Positions 18,208-25,763 of a stretch of 64,000 nucleotides of DNA are shown here, piece after piece. Where the stretch lies: positions 759,738 to 823,737 of the forward strand of contig NZ_LMHW01000013.1 in the NCBI RefSeq assembly GCF_001428525.1. Reading direction: 5' to 3'. A model generated the notes under the pieces. That model made no database searches and was not told the DNA's origin. It saw only the letters and a list, made by a program, of their open reading frames with translations. The translations under genes and the position numbers were made by a program. Position 1 is the stretch's first letter. The number at the start of each line of letters is the position of its first letter. The DNA is from Flavobacterium sp. Root186. GTDB taxonomy: Bacteria; Bacteroidota; Bacteroidia; Flavobacteriales; Flavobacteriaceae.

Positions 18208-19650
18208 ATGAAAAAGAAAAATGACATTTCGATTAAAATGAACATGTTGTTATGCTTACTTTTTACTATTCTTTTAGGAAGCTGTAAAAAAGAAGAATCA
18301 GTAAATTATACTGATATAATGACCGAAGGAGAAATGAATGCTGAACTTACGGCTCCGCCAATGGTGCCAAAACCCGTGGGAAACAGAACTGCCATGAAAC
18401 TAAAATTAAACATGGAAATCAAAGAGCAGGAAGGTACAATGACCGATGGAGTAAAATATACGTATTGGACATTTGGAGGCTCTGTACCGGGGAGTTTTAT
18501 CAGAACACGTGTTGGCGATGAAGTAGAGTTTCATTTAAAAAACCATCCCGACAATAAACTGCCGCATAATATTGATTTACATGCTGTAACCGGACCTGGC
18601 GGGGGAGCGACTTCTTCTCTTGTTGCCCCGGGACATGAAAAAGTTTTCAGCTTTAAAGTTATCAATCCGGGATTGTATGTATATCATTGTGCAACAGCAC
18701 CTGTGGGAATGCATATTGCAAATGGTATGTATGGTTTAATTTTGGTTGAACCAGAAGGCGGGCTTCCTCCTGTTGACAAGGAATATTATGTTATGCAGGG
18801 CGATTTCTATACGCAGGGCGAATATGGCGTAAAAGGTCTGCAGCCATTCGATATGAATAAAGCCGTAAAAGAAACTCCTGATTATGTTGTATTTAACGGA
18901 AAAGTAGGTTCGCTCACAAACGGAAACGAGCTAACGGCCAAAGTTGGAGAAACAGTACGTTTATATGTAGGGAACGGCGGTCCAAACTTAGTATCTTCTT
19001 TTCATGTTATTGGAGAAATATTCGACCACGTTCATCTTGAGGGCGGAAACGTAATTAATAAAAACGTTCAAACCACTTTAATTCCGGCCGGCGGTGCTGC
19101 AATTGTAGACTTTAAAGTAGAAACTCCGGGAACTTTTATTCTGGTTGACCATTCTATTTTTAGAGCCTTTAATAAAGGAGCGCTAGGAATGCTGAAAGTG
19201 GAAGGAAAAGAAAATAAAAACATTTATTCCGGAACGATTCAGGAAGGAATTTATCTGCCAGAAGGCGGAACGATTCAAAAAATGCCTGAAAGTACTACTG
19301 CAAAAGCTGCAACACCTAAACGAACTACCGAAGAGAGAATAAAAATTGGAAAAGAAATTTTTGGTACAACTTGTTTCGCCTGTCACCAATCTGAAGGACA
19401 GGGAATTCCGAACACTTTTCCTCCTCTTGCAAAATCAGATTATTTAAATGCCGACTCAAAACGTGCTATTAAAACAATTTTGCATGGCTTAACGGGAGAA
19501 GTAAGCGTTAACGGAAAAAAATACAATAATGTAATGCCTGCCCAAAATTTATCTGACGATGAAATAGCAAACGTTCTTACTTATATCTATAACAGCTGGG
19601 GTAATAACAAAACAGAAATTACTCCGGAAATGGTAAAAGCACTGCGCTAA
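18208..19650 (+). CDS. nirK: Copper nitrite reductase with fused C-terminal cytochrome c, lipoprotein
   Basis: Reduces nitrite to nitric oxide in the periplasm. 480 residues: lipoprotein signal with Cys26 (LLGSC), two cupredoxin domains (about 60-335) and a cytochrome c domain (about 375-470). Type 1 copper ligands are His120, Cys161, His169 and Met174; type 2 ligands are His125, His160 and His315; catalytic Asp123 (HNIDLH) and His266 (FHVIGE) are present. The heme motif is CFACH (389-393), with Met443 as likely axial ligand. All key residues are intact, so it should be active. It leads a tight operon with a SUMF1-fold gene (16 bp gap) and a SCO gene. The fused heme and a nearby azurin offer two possible electron routes. 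Confidence 0.95.
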   Translation: MKKKNDISIKMNMLLCLLFTILLGSCKKEESVNYTDIMTEGEMNAELTAPPMVPKPVGNRTAMKLKLNMEIKEQEGTMTDGVKYTYWTFGGSVPGSFIRTRVGDEVEFHLKNHPDNKLPHNIDLHAVTGPGGGATSSLVAPGHEKVFSFKVINPGLYVYHCATAPVGMHIANGMYGLILVEPEGGLPPVDKEYYVMQGDFYTQGEYGVKGLQPFDMNKAVKETPDYVVFNGKVGSLTNGNELTAKVGETVRLYVGNGGPNLVSSFHVIGEIFDHVHLEGGNVINKNVQTTLIPAGGAAIVDFKVETPGTFILVDHSIFRAFNKGALGMLKVEGKENKNIYSGTIQEGIYLPEGGTIQKMPESTTAKAATPKRTTEERIKIGKEIFGTTCFACHQSEGQGIPNTFPPLAKSDYLNADSKRAIKTILHGLTGEVSVNGKKYNNVMPAQNLSDDEIANVLTYIYNSWGNNKTEITPEMVKALR

Positions 19651-19666
19651 TAATCAAAAATAAAGC

Positions 19667-20449
19667 ATGAAAAAACATATTTTCATTCTTGCCTTTTTCC
19701 TGATGCTTACAGGCATAACAAAAGCTCAGGAAATTGGGATGGTTCTGATTAAAGAGGGACGTTTTGTTCCTCTTTACGGAGCCTCTTCAAAAAAACCGGT
19801 ATCTGTAGCATCTTTTTATTTAGACATTTATCCTGTTACCAATGCCGACTTTTTGAGCTTCATTAAAAAAAATCCAGGGTATAGTAAATCAAAAATTAAA
19901 GGAATTTTTGCCGATAAAACTTATTTGTCTTACTGGGAAAATGATTTTGATTTTGGCAGTTCAAAATCAAATTCTCCGATAACAGCTGTTTCCTGGTTTG
20001 CTGCAAAAAAATACTGCGAATGTCAGGGAAAACGTTTACCAACAATAGATGAATGGGAATATGCCGCGATGTCCGATGCAAAAACAATTGATGCCAGAAC
20101 CAAAAAAGAATTCAATAATTACATTTTATCCTGGTATGAAAAGTCGAAAACTTATGAAAATGAGGTGGGAAAAACGTTTAAAAATTATTGGGGAGTTTAC
20201 GATATGCATGGTTTGGTTTGGGAATGGACATCCGATTTTAACAGCATCTTTTTATCCGGAGAATCGAGAAAAGACAAAAGCAGCGATACCAATTTATTCT
20301 GCGGAAGCGCTTCTGTAAATGCATCAGATTTAACGGATTATGCTGCATTTATGCGTTACGCTTTTAGAGGAAGCCTTAAAGCGCAATATTCAACCCGAAA
20401 TCTTGGTTTTAGGTGTGCCAGTTCAACAAAACGAAAAGTTAATCTTTAA
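19667..20449 (+). CDS. Exported SUMF1 / formylglycine-generating-enzyme-fold protein, catalytic cysteines absent
   Basis: 260 residues with a signal peptide (FLMLTGITKAQ). SUMF1-fold landmarks are FYLDIYPVTNADFLSFI, AVSWFAAKKYCECQGKRLPTIDEWEYAAM, YDMHGLVWEWTSDF and the C-terminal NLGFRCAS. In true formylglycine-generating enzymes a copper-binding cysteine pair lies just before the NLGFRCA motif. Here that stretch is MRYAFRGSLKAQYSTR and contains no cysteine. It is therefore unlikely to make formylglycine. It lies between nirK and a SCO gene, so it may help assemble or anchor the nitrite reductase; that is inference. Confidence 0.8.
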   Translation: MKKHIFILAFFLMLTGITKAQEIGMVLIKEGRFVPLYGASSKKPVSVASFYLDIYPVTNADFLSFIKKNPGYSKSKIKGIFADKTYLSYWENDFDFGSSKSNSPITAVSWFAAKKYCECQGKRLPTIDEWEYAAMSDAKTIDARTKKEFNNYILSWYEKSKTYENEVGKTFKNYWGVYDMHGLVWEWTSDFNSIFLSGESRKDKSSDTNLFCGSASVNASDLTDYAAFMRYAFRGSLKAQYSTRNLGFRCASSTKRKVNL

Positions 20450-20459
20450 ATTAATTTCA

Positions 20460-21053
20460 ATGAAAAAAACAATAATTGCGGTTTTTATTCTTCTGTTTGC
20501 TGCACAAAGCTGTAAAGAAAATAAAAAAGAGACTGCGGTAACAAAAAAGGAAATAAGTGATTTATCCATCTATAATCTTCCATCAAAATGGACGACTCAA
20601 AACGGAAATGATATTGAACTTAAAAGCCTTAGAGGAAATGTACTTGTTATGGTAATGATTTACACAAGCTGCAAAGCCGCCTGCCCAAGATTAGTTGCAG
20701 ATATGCGGGATATTGAAGCAAAACTTAACAATAACACCAAAAAGAATGTAAAACTTATTTTAGTAAGTATTGATCCTAAAACAGATACGCCGGAAAAATT
20801 AAAAGCTTTTGCCATTTTAAATAAAATGAATCAGGATCCGTGGCTTTTTCTTCGTTCATCTGAAGAAGATACTCGCGAATTTGCGGCTGTTTTGGCCGTT
20901 AATTACAAACAAATATCTCCTGTAGATTTTTCGCATTCTAATATTATAAGCGTTTTTAATCCAGATGGAGAATTAGTTTTTCAGCAGGAAGGTTTAGGTG
21001 TAAACAATGAAAAAACAATTGAAACTATAAATAAAGAAGCAGAAAAGATTTAA
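20460..21053 (+). CDS. SCO1/SenC-family copper chaperone-like lipoprotein
   Basis: 197 residues. The start is the ATG at 20460 (MKKTIIAVFILLFAAQSC), 10 bp after the SUMF1-fold gene; the open frame upstream of it only overlaps that gene. Lipobox Cys18, then a thioredoxin-like domain. The SCO copper-binding set is present: CxxxC at Cys71 and Cys75 (TSCKAACPRL) and His159 (DFSHSN). SCO proteins deliver copper or act as thiol reductases for copper enzymes at the outer face of the membrane. In this operon the likely client is NirK. A terminator follows at 21077-21110. Confidence 0.9.
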   Translation: MKKTIIAVFILLFAAQSCKENKKETAVTKKEISDLSIYNLPSKWTTQNGNDIELKSLRGNVLVMVMIYTSCKAACPRLVADMRDIEAKLNNNTKKNVKLILVSIDPKTDTPEKLKAFAILNKMNQDPWLFLRSSEEDTREFAAVLAVNYKQISPVDFSHSNIISVFNPDGELVFQQEGLGVNNEKTIETINKEAEKI

Positions 21054-21076
21054 AATTTTGAATAGGTTGATTAGTG

Positions 21077-21110
21077 AAAAAGCATATCCATATTTTTTGG
21101 TATGCTTTTT
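21077..21110 (+). terminator. Terminator of the nirK operon
   Basis: AAAAAGCATA paired with TATGCTTTTT (21101-21110), followed by more T. It lies 23 bp after the SCO stop. Confidence 0.85.
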
Positions 21111-21116
21111 TTTTAG

Positions 21117-21248
21117 CACATAGAAACATAGATTTTGTAAACTTAAAAAAGACATTTCATTTGCATTAACAAAAATAGCTATGTGTAAAAATCTAGATTT
21201 TTTTAAATTCTCTTTTTATAAATATTCTAAAACCTATGTTTCTATGTG
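21117..21248. repeat. Dispersed-type inverted repeat CACATAGAAACATAG
   Basis: A perfect 15-bp inverted repeat (21117-21131 and 21234-21248) about 100 bases apart, with a further CTATGTG near 21180. It fills most of the gap between the nirK operon and ric. It contains no ORF. Confidence 0.6.
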
Positions 21249-21293
21249 TTTAAGTAAATCTCAATTCATTGAAAATAACAAATTCACTATATA

Positions 21294-21330
21294 AAAAACA
21301 CCGATAAATAGTATTATTATCGGTGTTTTT
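21294..21330. terminator. Hairpin terminator of ric
   Basis: AAAAACACCGATAA paired with TTATCGGTGTTTTT (21317-21330) around a 9-base loop. On the minus strand it closes the ric gene. Confidence 0.85.
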
Positions 21331-21351
21331 CTTCTGTAGTTAAAATTATAG

Positions 21352-22074
21352 TTAAGCAAATTCTTCTTCCAGAGCAACCGCCTTTGGAAACAAAATATTA
21401 TTCTCTAAATGAATATGTTTATGTAAATCTTGTTCAAATTCATTTAGCATTGCATAAGTCACTTTATAGGTCGTGCATGCATCAGCCGGAGGCGTATAAT
21501 TGTTAGTCAAATCTGCAATTTCTCTAAAACGGTCTCCTTCATTTTCATGTTCGTGCATCATCATGGCAATTGGGTTTGAAACCGTTCCGAAAGAAGGCTG
21601 TGATAAAATTCCGTCGGCAACTTTCGTTTTTACCATTCTTTTTACAAAAGGAAATAAAACCAGTTCTTCCTTTTTCATGTGCTGAGCCAATTCTCCTGCG
21701 CATCCAGTAAATAATTCATTTATTCTAAATAATTCAGGGTGATTTGAACCGTGAACTTTGCATAATTTATCTAGAAAAGTCAACAGAACCTGTGTTTTTT
21801 CTTCCACATAACGATGATGCGTTTTTTCTATATAATCTACTAATAAATCTAAAGGCCATGAATTAAAATCAATTCCGCTGTTATTTTCTGATTGCAAAAC
21901 ATCATAAATACTTTGAAGCAGTGCATCAGAATTAATTTCTTCCTTCTCACATACTTCAGAAACCGTTCTGTTTCCTTTACAGCAAAAATCTATTTTATAT
22001 TTAGAAAATACAGCAGCAGTTCTATAATCCTGAGCCACAAATGATCCGATGGTTTTGTTTTTTAAATTTTCCAT
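21352..22074 (-). CDS. ric: Iron-sulfur cluster repair di-iron protein (Ric/ScdA/YtfE)
   Basis: 240 residues. The N-terminal ScdA_N domain has the CC motif (KIDFCCKGNRTVSEVC, Cys31-Cys32). The hemerythrin-like domain follows, with histidines for a di-iron site (IEKTHHRYVEEKT, GSNHPELF, LAQHMKKEELVLFP, MMHEHENEGDRF, LHKHIHLENNILFP). Ric repairs iron-sulfur clusters damaged by nitric oxide or peroxide in the cytoplasm, which fits its place beside nirK and under the same candidate operator (22118-22135). It is its own transcription unit, between the terminator of azurin and its own. Confidence 0.95.
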   Translation of the reverse strand: MENLKNKTIGSFVAQDYRTAAVFSKYKIDFCCKGNRTVSEVCEKEEINSDALLQSIYDVLQSENNSGIDFNSWPLDLLVDYIEKTHHRYVEEKTQVLLTFLDKLCKVHGSNHPELFRINELFTGCAGELAQHMKKEELVLFPFVKRMVKTKVADGILSQPSFGTVSNPIAMMMHEHENEGDRFREIADLTNNYTPPADACTTYKVTYAMLNEFEQDLHKHIHLENNILFPKAVALEEEFA

Positions 22075-22117
22075 TTTTCGTAAAAATTAATATTGATATT
22101 TCTTTTTGCTTTAAATA

Positions 22118-22135
22118 AAAGACAAAATTATCTTT
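22118..22135 (-). promoter_or_regulatory. Candidate Rrf2 operator before ric
   Basis: AAAGACAAAATTATCTTT, a near-perfect palindrome (AAAGA-N8-TCTTT) ending 43 bp before the ric ATG. It matches the rrf2 site at 17 of 18 positions. Confidence 0.65.
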
Positions 22136-22150
22136 TATTGGTTTTAAAAA

Positions 22151-22181
22151 AAACTCCATACCAAAATAAGGCTTGGAGTTT
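22151..22181 (-). terminator. Hairpin terminator of azurin
   Basis: AAACTCCA paired with TGGAGTTT, 15 bases apart. On the minus strand it is followed by a T-run, directly after the azurin stop and before the ric operator. Confidence 0.75.
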
Positions 22182-22186
22182 ATAAT

Positions 22187-22708
22187 TTATTCGACAATTA
22201 ATACTCCTTTCATCATAGCCACGTGACCAGGAAAAGTACATAAAAAGTTGTATGTTCCTTTTTTATCAATTGTAAATTCGATAGTATCTTCTTCACCTCC
22301 GCCCAATAATTTTGTATGAGCAACAATAGAAGCTTTTTCAGAAGCAGGAATATAATCTGTAGCTTTTGCTTCTATCGCTTTTGCAGCAAAAGCAGCTTCA
22401 TCTGTTCCTTCCTGCAAAATTACTAAATTATGTCCCATAGCTTCTTTTGGAATTGTACCTACATGTTTTAAAGTAAGTTTAATAGGTTTTCCGGCAACAG
22501 CTTTTAGTTCGTTTTTATTAAATTGCATTTGATCATTTCCTTCAATAACCAAAACGTTTTCAATTCCAGCTTCGGGCTTTACACCTTCATCTGATGTTGT
22601 TTCATTTATTTCTGTTGATTCAGCAGGAGCTGCTTCTTTCTTTCCGCAAGAAGTTACTGCTAAAAATCCCATTAGCATTACCATCGAAATTGTGACTCTT
22701 TTATTCAT
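22187..22708 (-). CDS. Azurin-family blue copper lipoprotein
   Basis: 173 residues with lipobox Cys21 (LAVTSC), an Ala/Glu/Thr-rich linker, then an azurin domain of about 125 residues. Type 1 copper ligands are in the right spacing: His93 (MGHN), Cys157, His162 and Met166 (LCTFPGHVAMM). Azurins carry single electrons in the periplasm, commonly to nitrite reductase. The lipid anchor would tether it to a membrane, like NirK here. It lies 24 bp downstream of the Rrf2 regulator gene on the same strand, so the two are probably co-transcribed from the promoter at 23205. Confidence 0.95.
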   Translation of the reverse strand: MNKRVTISMVMLMGFLAVTSCGKKEAAPAESTEINETTSDEGVKPEAGIENVLVIEGNDQMQFNKNELKAVAGKPIKLTLKHVGTIPKEAMGHNLVILQEGTDEAAFAAKAIEAKATDYIPASEKASIVAHTKLLGGGEEDTIEFTIDKKGTYNFLCTFPGHVAMMKGVLIVE

Positions 22709-22732
22709 TATTATGTATTTAAATTATAAGAT

Positions 22733-23182
22733 TTATTCGGGTTTATTAAAGATCTTTAAATAAAAATCTCCAGAATTTACGCCAAGCGCCAGCTCTTCTA
22801 AAGTGGTATTAGTGAGCATAGCCAAAAGCAGTTCGCGTATTTTTTTAAATTGATTGTGTACGGGACAAGGATGAATTTCAGAACATTCTTTCAGGCCAAT
22901 TCCACAGCCTTTATAAATAGCATTTCCATCAATGGCATCGACAATCTGAATTAATTTTATCGATTTTAATGCTTCGTTCGAAACTTCAAAACCGCCTCCT
23001 ACTCCTTTTGCCGAATAAATGATTCCGTTTTTAGTTAAAATCTGCATAATCTTGGCAGTAAAAGGTTCAGGCGAATCAATTTCTTTAGCAACATCTTTTA
23101 TTCCAACCCTAATTCCTTCCGAAGATTTGGTTGCTATAAAAATAGAAGCCCTAATTCCGTACTCACACGCTTTTGAAAACAT
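22733..23182 (-). CDS. Rrf2-family iron-sulfur regulator (NsrR/IscR-like)
   Basis: 149 residues. The N-terminal winged helix (ACEYGIRASIFIATKSSEGIRVGIKDVAKEID) is followed by YSAKGVGGGFEVS, the Rrf2 wing, and a three-cysteine cluster site, Cys93-x6-Cys100-x5-Cys106, with His109 three residues on as in IscR. That supports binding of an iron-sulfur cluster, and sensing of nitric oxide or cluster supply. Its own promoter carries the palindrome also found before ric and nirK, so it probably represses itself and the module. Whether it is functionally NsrR cannot be decided from sequence alone. Confidence 0.9.
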   Translation of the reverse strand: MFSKACEYGIRASIFIATKSSEGIRVGIKDVAKEIDSPEPFTAKIMQILTKNGIIYSAKGVGGGFEVSNEALKSIKLIQIVDAIDGNAIYKGCGIGLKECSEIHPCPVHNQFKKIRELLLAMLTNTTLEELALGVNSGDFYLKIFNKPE

Positions 23183-23204
23183 ATACTGATTAATTAATTC
23201 CTTA

Positions 23205-23212
23205 CAAATGTA
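23205..23212 (-). promoter_or_regulatory. -7 box TACATTTG of the rrf2-azurin operon
   Basis: The plus strand reads CAAATGTA. A -33 TTTG (plus-strand CAAA at 23233-23236) lies 20 bases upstream, inside the palindrome. This is a complete Bacteroidota promoter whose -33 element is covered by the candidate operator. Confidence 0.7.
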
Positions 23213-23227
23213 TTCAAATTTGTTATA

Positions 23228-23245
23228 AAAGACAAATTTATCTTT
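23228..23245 (-). promoter_or_regulatory. Candidate autoregulatory Rrf2 operator
   Basis: AAAGACAAATTTATCTTT, palindromic with AAAGA and TCTTT arms, overlapping the -33 element of the rrf2 promoter and ending 45 bp before the ATG. This position suits a repressor. Confidence 0.65.
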
Positions 23246-23346
23246 AATTAATTTTTATAACAGAAACCTTATTTATAACCAAAATAATTAACACGGTCAA
23301 AAACACTTATTCACCAACAAATTCACCTAAAAACGAATTTTAATTT

Positions 23347-23354
23347 TAACTTTG
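23347..23354 (+). promoter_or_regulatory. -7 box TAACTTTG of the NYN gene
   Basis: A perfect TAnnTTTG box 28 bases before the ATG at 23383. Confidence 0.6.
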
Positions 23355-23382
23355 ATTGTACTTAATTTCTAATACCTAAAAA

Positions 23383-24162
23383 ATGCCTGTAAGCAATTCA
23401 AAAGAATTAAAATTAGCTGTTCTTATTGACGCGGATAATGTGCCCTACAGCAATGTAAAGGGGATGATGGAAGAAATTGCAAAGTTTGGAACTCCAACAA
23501 CAAAACGAATTTATGCAGACTGGACCAAGCCAAATGCAAACGGATGGAAAGCGGTTTTACTGGAGCATGCTATTACTCCTATTCAGCAATATAGTTATAC
23601 GGTTGGAAAAAATTCTTCGGATTCGGCATTGATTATCGATGCGATGGATTTGCTTTATTCTGGAAAATTAGATGGTTTTTGTATTGTTTCCAGCGACAGC
23701 GATTTTACCCGTCTGGCGATTAGGCTTCGAGAATCTGGTATGAAAGTAATTGGTATTGGCGAAAAGAAAACCCCAAGTTCTTTTATTGTTGCCTGTGACA
23801 GATTTATTTATATTGAGGTTTTAGACGGCGCCATTCAAAAGAAAAAACCAAAAGCAGCCACAACAGACACCAAAAAACCTGTAGAAAAACCTGCCGAAAA
23901 AGCACTTCACAAAGTAGACAAACAAACCATTGACCTTATCGAAGCTACAATTGAAGATATTGAAGATGATGACGGATGGGCATTTCTTGGCGATGTCGGC
24001 AATTTGATAGTAAAGAAAAAACCAGAATTTGACCCAAGGAATTATGGTTATTCTAAGCTTACGCCAATGCTCAAATCATTAACCGATATTCTTGAAATCG
24101 ACGAAAGAGAATCTGATAAAAAAGGCATTAAACATGTCTATGTCAGATTACGGTTCAACTAA
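23383..24162 (+). CDS. NYN-domain nuclease-like protein with C-terminal LOTUS/OST-HTH-like domain
   Basis: 259 residues. The N-terminal NYN (PIN-like) domain, residues 8-150, has the conserved aspartates: LAVLIDADNVPYSN, SSDSALIIDAMDLLYSG and FCIVSSDSDFTRLAIRLRESG. A Lys/Pro-rich linker (about 150-180) leads to a C-terminal domain (TIDLIEATIEDIEDDDGWAFLGDVGNLIVKKKPEFDPRNYGYSKLTPMLKSL) that fits the OST-HTH/LOTUS fold. NYN domains are metal-dependent RNases and LOTUS domains bind RNA, so an RNA-processing role is likely. The target is unknown. The glutamate-synthase-like gene starts 35 bp downstream and is probably co-transcribed. Confidence 0.85.
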   Translation: MPVSNSKELKLAVLIDADNVPYSNVKGMMEEIAKFGTPTTKRIYADWTKPNANGWKAVLLEHAITPIQQYSYTVGKNSSDSALIIDAMDLLYSGKLDGFCIVSSDSDFTRLAIRLRESGMKVIGIGEKKTPSSFIVACDRFIYIEVLDGAIQKKKPKAATTDTKKPVEKPAEKALHKVDKQTIDLIEATIEDIEDDDGWAFLGDVGNLIVKKKPEFDPRNYGYSKLTPMLKSLTDILEIDERESDKKGIKHVYVRLRFN

Positions 24163-24197
24163 TTAAATTATTACCTTATTACTATTATTATCTAAAC

Positions 24198-25712
24198 ATG
24201 AGAAAAAAATTCTTTATTTACGGATTCTTATTGTTTCTAATTGTTCTTGCAATTTATCATTACACGGGTCGAGGTTATCTACTCGTTTTTATTATCCCAA
24301 TTTTATTGATTATTGGAGCTTATAATGCTTCTCAAAAAAAACATGCTATTTTAAGGAACTTTCCGGTTTTGGGTTATTTCAGATATTTATTTGAAATGAT
24401 TGCTCCGGAAATTCAGCAGTATTTTATCGAAAGATCTACAGACGGAAAACCTTTTTCACGAAACCAGCGCTCACTTGTTTATCAAAGAGCCAAAAATATT
24501 GATTCGAGTACGCCTTTTGGAACACAGCAAAACTTAAATACTGAAACTTATGAAGGTATAAAGCATTCTATTTTTCCGGCAAAAGTAAATGAAGAATTAC
24601 CGCGTGTTTTAGTTGGCGGAAAAGATTGTAAACAACCTTATTTAGCTTCTTTATTTAATGTTTCGGCCATGAGTTTTGGTTCACTGAGCGAAAATGCGGT
24701 TCGTGCCATAAATATTGGTGCTAAAAAAGGAAACTTTTATCAAAATACAGGAGAAGGAGGTTTAACTGAATTTCATCTTGCCGGAGGCGGAGATATTACC
24801 TGGCAGATAGGAACCGGATATTTCGGATGCCGTGATGCCGAAGGAAATTTCAGCCCTGAAAAGTTTTCAGAAAAAGCCAATCTTCCGAATGTTAAAATGA
24901 TTGAAATTAAGCTTTCGCAAGGTGCAAAACCAGGACATGGCGGTGTACTTCCGGCCGCTAAGAATACGGAACAAATTGCTAAAATAAGAGGTGTTGAGCC
25001 ACACACAATGATCCTTTCTCCTCCCGGACATCATGCTTTTTCTGATGTTAAAGGACTTCTGCATTTTGTGAAACAATTACGTGATTTATCAAATGGAAAA
25101 CCTATTGGATTTAAATTATGTATTGGAAACACAGCTGAATTTGAGGCAATCTGTCACGAAATGATCGCCGAAGATATTTACCCTGATTTTATTACGGTTG
25201 ATGGTGCCGAAGGTGGAACCGGAGCTGCACCCTTAGAATTTGCAGATGGCGTAGGGATGCCTTTTGAACCGGCTTTGATTTTCGTAAACAAAACATTAAT
25301 TGGTTTAAATATTCGTGACAAAATACGCATTATAGGAAGCGGAAAAATTATTTCGGGATATTCAATCCTGCACGCCGTTGCTTTAGGAGCAGATATGTGT
25401 AATAGTGCTAGAGGTTTCATGTTCTCTTTGGGCTGTATTCAGGCTTTGCGCTGTCATAATAATGAGTGTCCAACCGGAGTTGCCACTCAAAACAAAATGC
25501 TGATGAAAGGTTTGGTTGTAACCGATAAATCAGATCGTGTTTATCATTTTCATAAAAATACACTTCATTCTGCAAACGAACTTTTGGCCGCGGCCGGAAA
25601 AACATCTTTTGCAGATGTAGACATTAATATCTTTATGCGTGGTGATGAATTTACAAATCTATCAGAATTGTACTTCCCTGATAATTTGACAAACGTTACC
25701 AAACGTAATTAA
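24198..25712 (+). CDS. FMN-binding glutamate-synthase-domain protein, membrane-anchored
   Basis: 504 residues. Two N-terminal membrane segments (IYGFLLFLIVLAIYHY, YLLVFIIPILLIIGAY) precede a complete FMN domain like that of the glutamate synthase large subunit (NVSAMSFGSLSENAVRAIN, NTGEGGLTEFH, GAKPGHGGVLPAAK, ITVDGAEGGTGAAPLEFADGVGMP). The 3Fe-4S motif is CIQALRCHNNECPTGVATQ. It lacks the glutaminase domain, so it is not a full glutamate synthase by itself. This stand-alone family is common in Bacteroidota and its reaction is not settled. A terminator follows at 25716-25749. Confidence 0.88.
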   Translation: MRKKFFIYGFLLFLIVLAIYHYTGRGYLLVFIIPILLIIGAYNASQKKHAILRNFPVLGYFRYLFEMIAPEIQQYFIERSTDGKPFSRNQRSLVYQRAKNIDSSTPFGTQQNLNTETYEGIKHSIFPAKVNEELPRVLVGGKDCKQPYLASLFNVSAMSFGSLSENAVRAINIGAKKGNFYQNTGEGGLTEFHLAGGGDITWQIGTGYFGCRDAEGNFSPEKFSEKANLPNVKMIEIKLSQGAKPGHGGVLPAAKNTEQIAKIRGVEPHTMILSPPGHHAFSDVKGLLHFVKQLRDLSNGKPIGFKLCIGNTAEFEAICHEMIAEDIYPDFITVDGAEGGTGAAPLEFADGVGMPFEPALIFVNKTLIGLNIRDKIRIIGSGKIISGYSILHAVALGADMCNSARGFMFSLGCIQALRCHNNECPTGVATQNKMLMKGLVVTDKSDRVYHFHKNTLHSANELLAAAGKTSFADVDINIFMRGDEFTNLSELYFPDNLTNVTKRN

Positions 25713-25715
25713 AAC

Positions 25716-25749
25716 AAAAAGCCTCTTTGCATTTACAAAGAGGCTTTTT
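25716..25749. terminator. Bidirectional hairpin terminator
   Basis: A 14-bp perfect stem (AAAAAGCCTCTTTG with its complement at 25736-25749) and a 6-base loop between convergent genes. Confidence 0.92.
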
Positions 25750-25763
25750 TAATTTTAAGAAAT

